Assembly: GCF_016545825.1 (NCBI RefSeq)
Contig: NC_052621.1
Location: 15,984,910 to 16,048,909 of the forward strand
Reading direction: 5' to 3'
Length of the DNA: 64,000 bases
Origin: Eucalyptus grandis
Lineage: Eukaryota; Streptophyta; Magnoliopsida; Myrtales; Myrtaceae
Positions 21,676 through 35,564 of this stretch are shown here, in pieces; the stretch's first letter is position 1; the number at the start of each line of letters is the position of its first letter. A program made the translations under genes and the position numbers. Below the pieces are notes generated by a model, which saw only the letters and a list, made by a program, of their open reading frames with translations, had not been told where the DNA came from and did no database searches.

Positions 21676-24600
21676 ATGAGCAATCCAGTCGGTTCGAGTT
21701 CGGGTCCGGGTCCGGGTCCGGGTTGGAGCTACCGAGGCATAGGGCTATCGAACACCGTGCACTCCGATGTGGCCTCGTGCTTGCCGTTGCCTTCGCTGCC
21801 GGTGTTCTTCGGTGCGTCCGATCAGGAGCTAAGGCTGTTTGACGAGCAGGGCGCCGCCGGTTCGTTTCCCCGGAGGATTTTAAATCGCGCTGACATCCTC
21901 GCTCAGTCGAGTAGAATCGCTGATCTGCTTGGCGACACTGATGTCTCTTACTTGTAAGTGCTTGCATTTCCCTTTGCTCGGCCTTTTATCGACTGACTGT
22001 CTTTGAGCTGAAGTTGTGTTCCGGAGGTTTTTTTTTTTTTTTTTTTTATCCGTCTTCCTTCTTATTTAGGAAATCGAAATTACCTGGCCACTCAGCTTCT
22101 ACTTATTTTTCAGCTTCAGCAGTTGGCATAGTTCTTTTTATGATCGTATTCTGCTTTTCTCTTCTATTTTGCTTCGCTGAGTGTGGGTTAATGGACAGAC
22201 ATGGTAAATTTATGACTGCATAACGTTGGAATTTTGCAGTTAGAACAGCAGAGCGAATGTTGGAAATTTGTTGTTTTCTGGATTTTCCCCTTAAATTTGG
22301 AGATCATGATTTGCTGGTGTTTGCAATGTAACAGACGAATGCTATATTTTATGAATCTAAATTTTAATTTGTTGAGCGGTGTGCAGATGGTGATTCCTCT
22401 GCAGCTTTTAGTGTCTTATCTCGAGTTTCGTCATTGTCTTTTGTTACCTCATGATGCACCTTGGCAATGTGGATTTTGTTTATATGTCTGATTAGGCATG
22501 GATATGTGGTGGTGACTTAGTTAATATCCAGATTATTCTAAAGGATGATGGCTTTTTGAGGATTGTTTTATTGGAAGCATGGCAATACCGATTATTTTGG
22601 GTCGTGCTTGTTCTTTTGGGGATATGTTATGCAGTTATGGCTTTTCCCAGGATCTCTCTGCTGGTGGAATCAGTGATAGAAAATTGGTTTAATATGTGCC
22701 ATATGAGCCCTATGATTAGTAGTTCTTATTGTGCTTTTCATGCTTAGGAGCTTAGTAGTTTTCACATCGAAGAACATTAGTCTAAAACATACTTTCTTTG
22801 CGTACACTGTTATATCTAAACCATTATCTAAATCAAGGACATAAGGAAAGAAAGGAAGAGAAAGGAGATTTTAATTTTCTTTTTCTTGTTTGGATGCACA
22901 TTGAGTGGATGGTGTGGAGGGAAAAAGAATTAATGATTGATGAAAGGGTCCTTTGTCCTATTCTATTTCAAAATAGGAGTGAAAGAAAAAATTGCTAAAA
23001 AAAAACTTTGTTGTAGCATTTTCCTCCATTTCCTTCCACTTTTGGACGAAAATTGAGGGTGGGCCCAAGGAAATACTCCCTTTCATTTCCACCCATTTAC
23101 CTCTCATTTTATCCACCTAGGCAACAAATGTAAGTTTCTAGGTAAATACTTACTTTCATTTCCTCACACGCCCTTAACCAAACATGCTGAGTTTGAATGG
23201 AATGGATGATGAATTATTTTATAGTCCTCGGCGATGCACTTACTGGGTCTGTGAGCTTTCTGGATATATTTATGTAAAGCAGTGTGTTTTTTAGGAAGCA
23301 AGCATTTAAGGATGCTCAACCAGAGTCAAGGAGGTCTGTAAGCGAATCTTTAGATAAGATGCTAAAATTTGCTGCCATTTGTGAAGTGACACTGTGATAC
23401 ATCATGTGAGATAGTTTGGTCAATTACACAAGGTGACTTTTCTGCTTTAGGGCATTTTATAGGCTTTTGTTGACTATTAGTCTATTGATGGATGAGGATC
23501 TTTGTCTCTATATCATTAGATGGAACTGCCTCAGTGAAATTTAACTTGCTGGCTAAAAATTCTAACTCAAATTTATTTATTTATTTATTTTTTGCTGTAT
23601 CTCTTGTGAATTTGTGGTCCTGGATTTCCTTTACTTATTGGAGTATATGATCTGTTCAGCTTGATATTGACTTATCTTGTTACCTTATTCCAGAAAGCTT
23701 AGGGAGGATTTGATGGTGATACCGCACAGCTGTGTGGAGCCGATAAAACTTTATGAAGAAGTTCTTTATCAAAATCCCGAGGCCTTTGACTGCTTTTCTC
23801 CAGGTAATGCAGTATATTCTGTTGCTGTTATTGTCTTAAGAGATTACTGTTAATTTTAGCTGACATCTGCTATTTTAGTGGCATGTACCTTGAAGCTTTG
23901 CTTTCTTGTTTGGCCACTTTTCTTTGTGGTCTTCTTATTTTGGGCAAAGCTTATATTTAGAAGAATCAATTTGTGTCACCAAATCTGTTTCTTGCGAGAC
24001 TCGATCGGGTTGCAAGCTTTTCAATTCTTTTCCTTTTTGTAATCTTCAGCCTTTTAAGCATTATGACAAGGTCCCTGAATTTATGTTTCTTGTTAGCTTT
24101 AAACAGTGTTATAGGATGTGGTTATGATTATCTTTCTAAATATATGTACTTTTTCTGTTCTTAATGTTCATTGCATTGTTCAAGTTTCTCAGGTCATACC
24201 AAAGAGCATATATTTCAAAGTACAGCACATGTTGAGAAGCCTCTTCAACTTAATGTTACTCTTGCAAGTCAAGCGCAAAAAGAATTGCCTCCTTATCGAA
24301 ATAATCTGCTTGATAATGCTCTTGCTAATGTAAGTGTTCATGCTGCTTCAATGTGCATGACAGCTGTTTTGTTCGCAAATTCATGTTTTTGATTTTGCAG
24401 CAAGTCTCTACATCTTCTCGAAAACCAAAGGTTAAGAAAAAAGTACGTGACGAAATCCCTAGAGATGTTGGACCTAGTCCTGTTGAATCCCAAGGTCTGA
24501 CATTTGATATTTAGTTATCTAACTTCTGACATTCATTCTATTACAACGCAACTAATTCATTAGGTCTCTTCTTAGATGATACGGTTGGAAGGTTTTCTGA

Positions 24601-27600
24601 CATGTTGGAGGACATCTGTAGCAAAGCTGAGATTTCCGGAGATGATAGAGATGAAGCAGAGTGGATCTTAGTGCCTATTGCCGATCTTAGGATACTTGTT
24701 AATGAAATAATGTCAGTTCGTGCGAAGAAGCTCCTACATTTAGTTCCTGCAGATACTCTTGTTAAACTATTAAGGGTTCTAGATCATCAGATCCATCGAG
24801 CAGAAGGCCTGTCCATCGATCAGTGTGATCATGTATGTTCTATGCAATCTTTGTTGTTGATGAGAAAAATTCATTATGCTTCCAGCAATATCAGTATATG
24901 AACTGATTCAATTATGTATGACTTCTGCTTGGTTGGGATAAGCTCCATTCTTATCTTTTAACTAAAACACATAAACAATAATAGTGTAATTCTATAAATT
25001 TAACATTACTAACAGTATTCTGTGTTTCCAGTCAGACCCAGATGCAATTTGCTCCCTCCTCTGTGCTTTGGAATCCATACATGCAGCTCTGGCCATAATG
25101 GCTCATAATCAGATGCCGAAGCATCTTTATAGTGAAGAGGTAGTTTTGCCTTAGAAACTAGTTTCTTAGCCTTTCACTGTTTTCTCTTTATGCCTAGTGT
25201 ACTTTATCCATCTCTGGTCTTCAGTAGTTCATGGAAACTCATTATATGTTATTTGTGGCAGATCATTGAGAGGATTCTTGAATTCTCTCGACGTCAAATA
25301 ATGGATATAATGTGTATCTATGATCCATCATACCGTGCTTTGCATAAACCTGTTGAACAAGGGGCTCCTGAAGGTTAGCCTTTTCGTGAATGATTTGTTG
25401 TGTATCTTTCAATTAGAGATGTACTTTACCTTGAAATGCTGTGGAACCCTGGAACTATTTCTTTGACATTTGGGCTTGATGACTTGTATTATCTGATGAA
25501 ATGCTTTATTTGGTTTTAAATTCCAGTGGATGAAGATGATGAAGCAGATGCAGATATTGGTCCCAGTAAGAAACGCCGTGTTGTAAAGAGTGTAAAAGCA
25601 AAGAAATCAGCAGTGAACAAGTCTGCTTTTTATACCATTAATTTAAGAGATTCTTTTCACATATCTCAATTGAGATATTCTGATTCTGTTTTTTTTTTCT
25701 CTGTTTGTTGTCCTGTAGGGTCTCAGCTGCTGCTAGTACAGTACTTCAGAAGCTGTGTACTATTCTTGGTTTACTTAAGGATCTACTGTTAATAGAGAAG
25801 CTTTCGGACAGTTGCATTCTACAGCTGGTGAAAACAAACTTTACAACGTTTTTGGTGGATAATATCCAGCTTCTCCAGCTGAAGGCCATTGCTTTAATTA
25901 GTGGGGTATGACTTTTTGTCTCAAAGTTACATGTGTATTTTGTTGAAATTATACCTTTGCTTCTTCTAATCATTCTCATTGTTGGAGCAGATATTCTATT
26001 GGTATGCACAGCATCGCACTTATGTCATTGATGAAATGCTTCTTTTGCTTTGGAAGTTGCCCTTCTCTAAGCGTGCAACACGAGCCTATCACCTGCCTGA
26101 TGAAGATCAGAGGCAAATTCAGATGATTACTGCCCTGCTGATTCAGTTAGTTCACTGTAGTGCTAACATTCCTGAACTTTTAAGGCAGGCATCCGACGTT
26201 TCTTCCATCATGGAAGTCTCACATGATGGTACTTATCTCACAAAGTGTCATGAAGCAATCACAGAGGCTTGTTGTCTTTTCTGGTCCCGTGTTCTGCAGC
26301 GATTTACTAGCGTAAAGACTCAGGATGCATCTGAGATAAAAGTAATGATGGAAAATCTTGTTATGGATTTGCTGACCACATTAAACTTACCTGAGTATCC
26401 TGCTTCAGCTCCTATTCTGGAGGTAAAGTGCATATAAATATTCAGTCTTCTTGGTTTGTAAAATTGGGACAATCTACATTTTAAAAGCATTTATTGCAGC
26501 TATTTCAGTTTGGAGATTAATGAATGTAAGAAGATCCTCTCAGAACCTTATAAAAATAGGGAAGCTGCAAAGCTTTTCCTCGTGTTATTCACTTGTAGGG
26601 TGAGGATATAGAGACAACTGCAATCAGATGCTGCTAAAAAAAGTAATTACATCATTAAGCAATTGACTCTCTCGTAGAATGTCCGGATTCTAAATTAACG
26701 AAAACATACATATTGTGTTGTCTTGAGCTCTCTTTTGGCATTGAGCTCGGTTGTATAAATGGGTTGGCGTGCCCTTGGTACTCTTAGTTAATTTCTCTTT
26801 GGTTATCAAGGAAAAGGAAAGGCAAAAACATAGCAAACAAGCCAATAATTTAGCGATACGTTTTCTTTGTTCAAGAAGAGTCTTAAATTATTTGAAGAGT
26901 TTGTTGAGAAATATGCTATGCATACATTGTGAACCACCCATATTCTATTCTTTAGGCTTCTGGAGAAATGGTTTGTTTAAGAGAGCTGTTGTCAAAGCAC
27001 AACTGCTATTTGTTTCTGTTAGTTTTCAGCATGATCTTCCGCATTGTTCATCACAAGTCAGCCCTGACTTTGAATAATTGTTACTTCTTTTGTTGTTGAA
27101 AGTACTTTTCTCCTCTTCTCAAGCTGTGATCTACTCGCAGGTCTTTTGTGTCCTACTGCTACAGAACGCAGGGCTGAAATCCAAAGATATAGCTGCGCGA
27201 TCCATGGCCATCGACCTTCTTGGGACGATTGCTGCCCGCTTAAAGCATGATGCTGTTATTTACAGGAGGGACAAGTTTCTGTTACTACGAGAATTAGTTG
27301 ATGGTGATAATGTTGAGCAAAATTATCCAAAGGATGTTTGCTCTGCCTGTGGTGATGGGAGGGTAGAGAGATCATTGTTTACCTGTCAAAGCTGTCGAAG
27401 ATTGTTCCATGCTGAATGCATGGGCGCGAGAGAGCATGAAGTTTCTGATCATAGCTGGAGCTGTCAATTTTGCATCTGCAGAAAGCAACTTCTCGTATTG
27501 CAATCATTTTGCAAATCCCATTGCAAGGACACCAAAAGAAATCGTGTTGATAAAAATCCAGAATCTTTTGGTTCAATTACGAATATTGAAGTTGTGCAGC

Positions 27601-30600
27601 AGCTTCTTCTTAATTTCCTCCAAGATTCCAGTTCCACTGACGATGTGCATGTCTTTATTCGTTGGTGGGTGTCCATCTTTAATTCTTGTCTTTTCCTTTT
27701 CAATCATTTGATTTATTTTTATTTTTTATTTACCTTGACATAAGAAATACTTTCATGCAGGTTCTATTTATGCCTATGGTACAAGGATGATCCAAAATTT
27801 CAGGAAAATTTCTTTTACTATCTTGCTAGACTGAAGTCAAAGACTATAGTGCGTGATTCTGGTACTGTTTCCTCAACTTTGACAAGAGATTATATCAAGA
27901 AGATCACTTTAGCTATGGGACAAAAAAATTCCTTTTCCAGAGGGTTCGATAAGATCCTTCACATGCTTTTGGTCAGTAATCCTGTCTGCTCTTCAGGTTT
28001 AGCGAGCTTGTCAAATGAGTCTGATTTTTCACAATGTGATTGATTTCAGGCAAGTCTGAGGGAAAACTCTCCTATTATAAGGGCAAAGGCTCTAAAAGCG
28101 GTAAGTCAAAAGTCTATTGCAAACTGACTTATGGGTAAATAGTTTTTGACAGCATGTTGCATGTGATTTTGTTTGACAAGAACAGGTAAGTATTATTGTG
28201 GAGACCGACCCAGAGGTATTGCGTGACAAACGGGTGCAGCTTGCTGTTGAAGGGAGGTTTTGTGATTCTGCTATATCTGTGAGAGAAGCAGCATTGGAAC
28301 TTGTCGGTAGGCATATTGCTTCACATCCTGATGTTGGATCACAGGTTAATCATCATACTCATCCATGCAGTTCTTTTGTGAAGACCCTTCTGGTAGTTAT
28401 ATCTATCTCTCATTACATTTTGCTTTTCAGTATTTTGAGAAGGTTGCAGAGAGAATCAAAGACACTGGAGTTAGTGTCAGAAAACGAGCTATCAAAATCA
28501 TCCGGGACATGTGCACTTCAAATGCTAATTTCTCTGAATTCACTAGTGCTTGCATTGAAATCATTGCTCGTGTTAGTGATGATGAGTCTAGTATTCAGGT
28601 AATAAGGAATTTATGCTTAGTTTGGCTTGCTTATTCGAGCTACTGGTCTGAATGTAATTTCCTTGCTTGTCTCTTGTTTCGAAAGTATATTTATTGTTAA
28701 ACATGAAAACTTCAGTTTCTGTTCTTAAATTGTAGTGAAAATTTGAATTATTTATATTTTCTTACATGGTATCTAAGATGACTATTGCTGAGAGGTAGTT
28801 TCCTCTTATGTTTCGTTTAAATCATTCTTTCTTCTTAAACTATTCTTTTATAGATGATATTTGTCTTTTCCAATTCTTTGTTAGTACCTTGCATTCATCA
28901 GCAACAAGTCTTCTTGCGTTTCCTTATGGATTATACAAATTATATAGTTACATGATGGTAGTTCTTTAAGGATATAGTTTACAATGGTCATAATTCAGTT
29001 GAGCCTTACTCCCAAAGATCTTGTCGAAAGTACACTACATGATCTCTCTCTCTCTCTCTCTTTTGCTTCTCTTATTTACAGGATCTTGTCTGCAAGACTT
29101 TTTATGAATTTTGGTTTGAGGAACCACCCAGTTCCCAGACTCAGATTTACAGTGATGGTAGTTCTGTTCCATCAGAGGTTGCTAAAAAGACTGAGCAAAT
29201 TGTCCAAATGTTAAGGAGGATGCCAAATTTCCAACTTCTTGTCACTGTTATTAAGCGCAATCTAGCACTTGATTTTCTTCCACAATCATCGAAAGCTGCT
29301 GGAATCAACCCTGTTTTACTTGCATCAGTTCGAAAGCGCTGTGAATTAATGTGTAAAAGCTTGCTGGAAAAGATTTTGCAGGTATCTCTTGTGTATATTT
29401 TTGCGTGCAGTGGCTGTCTTTTTATTGGATCTGAAGCTGTGTTCGGAATTTTATCATTTTCAGGTGGAGGAATCAAGCACTGAGGAAGCAGAGGTGCGGT
29501 CACTTCCTTACGTGATGGTTCTGCATGCATTCTGCGTTGTGGATCCAACACTCCTTGCTCCAGCATCTGATCCTTCCCAATTTGTGGTGACTTTGCACCC
29601 GTATCTCAAGAGTCAGGTTATAGAAACGAGTTTATGGTCATTAATTTTTATTTCACATTTCGTATCTTCTCATACCATGAGAATGTATAGGTTGCTACCA
29701 TCAGAATCAGAATGCTCAATTAGTTCTATTCTGAGAATGTGGTGCTGAAACTGAAACGCTGCACTGAAATCAATAAGTCGTCAGTTGCCAGAAGATACTT
29801 ACCTCCTTTGCTGATTGTTACATTTTGAAAAACCTTTTATTGGTAGAACTGCTCAGTATTTTAATAGAGACTCATCCAATTGGTTTGAAATTATGTGTCC
29901 ATTTGACTTACTAATATTGATTCTACTTTACATTCAGAATCAAACTGAAACATCTCTCTGCTCCTCTGTGTGCTTAATGCTTCTTTGTCTTTTAATCTCT
30001 GTAGAAACTGAGTTCCTGAAGAAGAGAGCCAAAAGAAGCATTACTGACATGTGATTGGTTTTGTTTACTTTTAGGGTGACAATAGAGTGGTGGCACAGTT
30101 GCTGGAAAGTATCATCTTCATTATTGATGCTGTTCTGCCTTTGCTTCGGAAGTTACCTCCAAGTGTTATTGAAGAACTAGGGCAAGATTTGAAGAATATG
30201 ATTGTACGACATTCTTTTTTAACTGTCGTCCATGCGTGCATCAAGTAAGTTTCAAATTCTTGCCCATTTGGGTAATATTCTCTCTATTGCCACAAATAGA
30301 TGTCAAGGATATAAATGGCCAAGTGGTTTGGCTTTGCACATAAATTGGAACGAACTGAATCGATGTTTTATTTTTAATGCCTGAATTGAACGAAGCCCCA
30401 AATTGTCTAACTTGAACTTAATCAGGAAAACCAGTTTTCGATGAGTCAGTTTCTTGTTGTTCTTGTTTCTTTCTTTGATTAGACTTTGCCTCTTTAGAGG
30501 GTGTCTTTAGGCATCATGATTTCTGATGCAGTCAATTCATCTCTTAAATGGATATCCATACTTTTTTCAACAGTAGTTATTGTGAGTCAGTTTAATTTGG

Positions 30601-30805
30601 ATATTTTGGTTCTTCCTGATGTGATATGGAAACCAAATGGAAATCCAAGAAAGAAATGGAAAAACCCACCCAACAGAAAGATTAGGAGCTTCTTAAAACT
30701 TTTTCTATATGCCGGTTTGAATTATTCTTATACAGCGGTCTTCACAAGTTATTTCTAAGTAGGAAGTGATACTCACCCGAACATCCTTTTGTGGTGGGTG
30801 GTGGA

Positions 30806-30836
<31 letters not shown>

Positions 30837-33800
30837 GCTGCCCTTTCCTTGGGAATGGTTGGGAGGGTGTGTTTGGTTCATAATGGATGGGTCATTTAAA
30901 ACATTCTAACTGTTGCATATGAGTGGTCATGCGTGCACCTTGATTCTAAGTTTTGGAGTTCAGCTACTATTTTATTCTTCAAAATAGTGTGGTGAATGAA
31001 TTTTACATAAATGTGTTTAATTGATGCAGGTGCCTTTGCTCTGTGAGTAAAGTAGCTGGAAAAGGTTCTAGTGTTGTTGAGTATCTTATACAGGTGTTCT
31101 TTAAACATTTGGACTCACAGGGCTTTGAGAACAAGCAGGTCAGTAGCTTGAATCAAGAAAATTGACTTTAAATTTGTTGCAAATATGTCTGCCGTGAAGA
31201 ATGCAATGGCTATAAAGAAAGAGTGATGTGCCATATTTGTTCACAAAGCAATGTGGGAAGCTCTGGATTGGTGCTTGAACATAGTTCGCTTATTTGAATA
31301 CCCACTTAGTATTTGTTGCATCATTTTGTAAAATAAGAATTTGTTTTCTTCGCTCTACTCTGCTGCCATTACTTAGCATGGTGGAACTTGATTAAAAGTT
31401 CAATGAGTCGATTTCTTGTTTCTGGTTCCCCATAAAACTCTTGGAGCAGTCCTTTTTCTTTCCAGTTCCAATATGTGGTCTGAAGTTTTTTTTTTTTGCG
31501 TTTTCTGTCTCTGATGGTTGTGATGTTAGGCATTGTTATTGGATTCAACTCCTTTGTTTCCTCTTTTATTTTTTGTTTTCTTTTTAGCCGAGACACTATT
31601 TTTCTCAATTTGCTGGCACTGGCAAATTCACAGATTTCCTGCTTTTTCCAAGAACTCCAGAAATCCAGCTTGGAGTTGAGATATCATGGATTTTTAGGGA
31701 CAGTTTGAATACTAATGCCCCACTAATATCAAAAGCTTTCTGGCTCCTAATTAGCATTTATACATCTACTTAGAGTATGCATTTGGTTTCTGAATATACT
31801 TGAATGACAATGGTGCAGGACTTAGATCCCTGCTTTTTTTTTCGATTGCTTCATCCTTTTCCCAATTGGTTGATGTGTACGTGGGAAATTGAATTCATTG
31901 ACATTAGTGTGTCAAATGAGGATCTTATGTCAGGACTGAGGCTCCTATTAGAGGTTACGTGTTTTAATCAGCTTAGGAGCACTATCTGTAAATGCCTTTC
32001 ACTGGCTCGTCAGCCAACTAGTTATCAGTCGAGCTATCTAAATTTCCTACTTGATAGTCACCAAATAATTGATCTGTGGACTTTCCTCGTCAAGCCGATA
32101 TAGGTGGAAGCATATGTGGCGAATGTGATATTTGGAGGGAATCTACGAAGGAATTTCTTGTTTGTGAGAAGATCAATGACTTTTTTCTCACCATAGCCTA
32201 ACTTAATTTGCCGTGAATTTTTTATAGTTCTCTGCAAAGTTCGAGTCATTCATTGAGTTTCATGAGCGTAGTTCTTCAACTCAATTTAAACACTTGCAAG
32301 ATGATTTCATTTGGCATAGGTTAACATTCATGTTGTGTGTGTTTTCTACTTCCTTTGATGGGCTTTTACTAATTGTATTTTGTTTTTCAAACTTCAGCAA
32401 ATGGGTCGTTCTCTTTTTTGTCTTGGATTGCTCATCCGCTATGGCAATTCTTTGCTGGGTTATTCAAGTAACAGGAATATTGATGTCGCAAGCAGTCTGA
32501 GCTTGTTCAAACGGTATCTGCTTATGGAGGATTTTGTTTTAAAAATTAGATCTCTGCAGGTAATTACATTCCTAGTTCATGATTATTGAATTTTTGAATT
32601 AGCTTTGAAAGGGTTACTCATAATAAGACAATTCTTGTAGGCTCTGGGATTTGTTTTAATTGCAAGGCCTGAATTTATGTTGGACAAGGATGTAGGCAAA
32701 ATAATAGAAGCCACATTGTCTTCTGATTCTGATGCTCGAATTAAGGTACGCTGTGCTAGTTTGCTGCCTCTTCCCTCTCATGGTATATAATAATTTGTCC
32801 TTCGAACCAGATGCAAGCTCTCCAGAATGTGTATGAATATCTTCTTGATGCTGAAGCTCAAATGGGAACAGAGGTTACAACTAATGAGGCAAATTACACC
32901 AATGAAAGCAGTCAGAGCGTTCCTGTTGCTGCTGGTGCAGGAGATACTAACATGTGTGGGGGTATAGTTCAACTCTACTGGGATAGGATACTGGAGAGGT
33001 GCTTAGACCAAAATGCACAAGTTCGACAAACTGCCCTCAAGGTGAGAACTTGGAATCAGCACTTCACTGTGGAAATGCTTTCAAGTTGACTTTGTTTGGA
33101 AATTTTAATAGCTGATTGATATGAATGAGAGAGAATATGTTGTGGTGCTCATTATAAGCTTGATTTCTTTCTTTGCCATTATTGTAATCATGATTTACCT
33201 TATGTAAGTTTTGTGTTTTTCACAGCTATTTCTGCGCACTTGAATTTTGAGCCTCATCCCTGTTTAATGCAGATTGTGGAAGTGGTTTTACGTCAAGGTC
33301 TTGTGCATCCCATTACATGTGTTCCATACCTTATAGCACTCGAAACTGATCCACAGGAGATAAATGCAAAGTTGGCTCATCATTTGCTGATGAACATGAA
33401 TGAGAAGTAAGTGGTGACAATGAGAATGATTTTGACAGTTTGATATGTAGGCCTTTTGACTAATATGTACTTTTCAGGTATCCTGCTTTTTTCGAAAGTC
33501 GTTTAGGGGATGGGCTGCAAATGTCCTTTATATTTATACAAATTATTAGCGATGGTTCCTCTAATGGTGGGAGTGAGAATGTCCCTCATAAGAGTCCAGG
33601 GAGCATGAAGGGGAAATCTGATGGTATCTCATTTGCTCAAGCAAGGCTTGGAGTTTCAAGGATCTACAAACTAATTCGTGGAAATCGGGTTTCCAGGAAC
33701 AAATTTATGTCCTCAATTGTGCGCAAATTTGATAATCCAATATGGAGTGATACAGTCATTCCTTTTCTGATGTGAGTTCATTACTGATGCTTGCACTGAG

Positions 33801-35564
33801 TTTGTTTGTGGCGAGGAGTATATAACATGAATGTTGATTTAATTCCACAGGCACTGCACAGAGATTCTTGCTTCATTGCCGTTTACAATGCCTGATGAGC
33901 CACTCTATTTGATTTATACGATAAATCGAGTAATGCAAGTTCGGACTGGGGCCATTGAGGCAAATTTAAAGGCATTTTGTTCAAGATCGTTTCCAAGAGA
34001 CAGCCAGGATGTGGTTCATGGGAGTGGGATTAGTCAAGGGCCAGCTTCTCAACCTTTCTTCAGTAATGTACGACCACTGGATTTGAATGGCACATACCAA
34101 GAGTTGGCTTATCAACCATTTTTCAATCATACGGCATCAGTCGACTTGAATGGAAGTATCCCACAACAGCTAGCAAATCAGTTTGATATGTGCAATTCTA
34201 ATTTTGTGGAGGCAAAGCCCCATTTTAGTGGGTCCGGTGAATTTTCTGGCAGCTCTGAGGATGATATGCAGAAAATCCAGGTAATTATGAAAATTCTAGT
34301 CGTGGCTTTCTGTTATTGTAACCTGGAAGAGAGCAACTAGGTAGACGAGTACCCTCTCCTCTATGATCCTGATGATTACTAGACCCGATGAACAGGTGGG
34401 CAGCCTGTAAGGCTGGCCCAGGTTTGAGAGGACCGAAGATAAATGTTGGGTTTGAGCAATGGCCTTACATTGAAAGGCCCGCTCTATGATCTTGATAACC
34501 TCTAGACCCAATCAACAGGCTGTGCAGTCCACAGGGTGGCCTAGGTCTAAGAGGCTCAATGGACAAATGGTTGGCTCGGCAATGGCCTCGCAGTAAAAGG
34601 CCCGGCCCGCCCAACTTTGTCCCAGGGGCCCGGCCTCAGCCTGGCCTGGCCCCTAGTATCTCAATGCACATTTTGGATTATGGACAGGCTTGGGCAGCTT
34701 GGCTAGGCCCACCCAATGACCTCCTAAAAGAAGTATTGATCTCTAGATAAATGAAATAAAGCAATAACTTTCCCTTCTTTTTTAGTACATCTATCTACCT
34801 ACACCTACAATGCTTCTGGTAGCACCCACTTGTTGCCTTTTCTTGGATTCATTGTTATGGTTGATTACATATGAGTGCGGAGACTTTTGTCTAATATTTC
34901 TTTGTGGTGTGCAGGTTGACTGTCTAGCTGCTACAGCATTGCAGCTTCTGTTGAAACTAAAGAGGCACCTAAAAATTATTTATGGCCTCAACGATGCTCG
35001 GTGCCAGGTAATCTTTCAATTAGATGGATTGTGATCTTTATGAAAGTGCAACTGAGATGAAACAGGATTATTAACTTAACTTGGTGCAATTTTTTGCTTT
35101 GCAAATCAGTCATTTTCTCCAAATGAGACGCTAAAACCTGGCGAAGTTCTCTCCAAGCAGAATATTCCATTTAATATTAGTGGAATACATACCAACTTGC
35201 CTTCCACTTCTCAAGAAATCATGGAAAGATATCAGGTACTTTAAACTATCATAGAAGTTCAGAGCCTTCTCTCTTTGCCTTATTCATGTGTGCCTTAGTG
35301 CAATTACTGAACTTATGACCTAATTTTTGGACATCTAAATTGGCTTTGATGCTGCAGGAATTTAAGATTGCTTTGAGAGAAGACACCATTGATTACTCTG
35401 CTTACACAGCGAACATCAAACCAAAGCGGCCTGCCTCTAGAAGAGGTTCCAGACGTGTGGGCGGTGGGGATGACGATGATGACGAGGATGATGACAACTG
35501 GTCAGGAGGCAGGGTCCGTCTAACTAATAGTGGAAGGAGAGTTACAAGGAGCAGGTTGAGGTAA
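21676..35564 (+). CDS. SCC2: SCC2 / NIPBL-type cohesin loader (28 coding exons)
   Basis: Nuclear HEAT-repeat protein that, with SCC4, loads cohesin onto chromatin. Coding exons: 21676-21953, 23694-23803, 24193-24329, 24401-24494, 24576-24832, 25032-25139, 25262-25373, 25527-25620, 25719-25905, 25991-26422, 27141-27664, 27761-27971, 28050-28100, 28186-28344, 28431-28598, 29082-29381, 29464-29616, 30075-30244, 31030-31138, 32398-32559, 32641-32745, 32811-33041, 33273-33406, 33478-33771, 33851-34280, 34915-35007, 35110-35235, 35358-35564. All junctions are GT-AG and phases agree, giving 1,811 codons (Arabidopsis SCC2 is about 1,840). The N-terminal [20 protein letters not shown] block identifies plant SCC2. 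A C4HC3 PHD finger lies at about residues 670-714 (CSAC, CQSC, FHAEC, WSCQFC). HEAT-like helices and a Nipped-B C-terminal region follow, then a basic/acidic tail ([18 protein letters not shown]). The ATG was chosen for family-like N-terminal residues. It appears intact. Confidence 0.95.
21954..23693 (+). other. SCC2 intron 1 (1.74 kb)
   Basis: Longest SCC2 intron, with donor GTAAGTG and acceptor CAG. It holds a poly(T) run (about 22028-22047). A segment at about 22,880-23,190 has GTTTGGAT at the left and CCAAACATGC at the right and may be a decayed MITE. No coding sequence. Confidence 0.7.
27336..27476 (+). other. PHD finger coding segment in SCC2 exon 11
   Basis: Encodes the eight zinc ligands of a C4HC3 PHD finger in order: Cys-X2-Cys, Cys-X2-Cys, His-X2-Cys, Cys-X2-Cys, with a Trp two residues before the final Cys pair. 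PHD fingers commonly read histone H3 tails. It lies within an otherwise helical-repeat cohesin loader; animal and fungal SCC2/NIPBL proteins, as I know them, lack it. The ligand set is complete, so zinc binding is expected. Confidence 0.85.
29043..29060. repeat. (TC)9 microsatellite in SCC2 intron 15
   Basis: Pure TC dinucleotide run just upstream of the exon 16 acceptor. It forms part of the polypyrimidine tract. Confidence 0.9.
30806..30832. repeat. (CT)n microsatellite in SCC2 intron 18
   Basis: About 13 CT repeats in a non-coding intron. Confidence 0.9.
31139..32397 (+). other. SCC2 intron 19 (1.26 kb)
   Basis: Long intron between the exon ending in QGFENKQ and the exon starting QMGRSLF. 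AT-rich, with donor GTCAGT and acceptor TTCAG. No coding or clear repeat structure. Confidence 0.7.
34361..34606. repeat. Diverged tandem duplication in SCC2 intron 25
   Basis: Two units about 123 bp apart share CTATGATC-TGATRA, CTAGACCC, AACAGG, GGCC-AGGT and GCAATGGCCT blocks. They are followed by a GC-rich GGCCCGG-type stretch (34,590-34,660). The repeat lies between the exon 25 donor (34281) and the exon 26 acceptor (34914) and does not disturb the coding sequence. Confidence 0.6.

Noticed and set aside
21606..21842. Upstream ATG at 21606 as an SCC2 start
   Set aside because: It is in a different frame from the [10 protein letters not shown] block and its frame does not join exon 2. The ATG at 21676 gives the family-like N-terminus.
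21347..21967. 206-codon minus-strand open frame across the SCC2 promoter and exon 1
   Set aside because: It is antisense to SCC2 exon 1, with low-complexity Pro/Asp and Arg-rich text and no domain. It is a shadow of GC-rich sequence.
22880..23190. Candidate MITE in SCC2 intron 1
   Set aside because: GTTTGGAT and CCAAACATGC look like inverted ends, but I could not align a TIR or target duplication, so it is mentioned only as a possibility under the intron.
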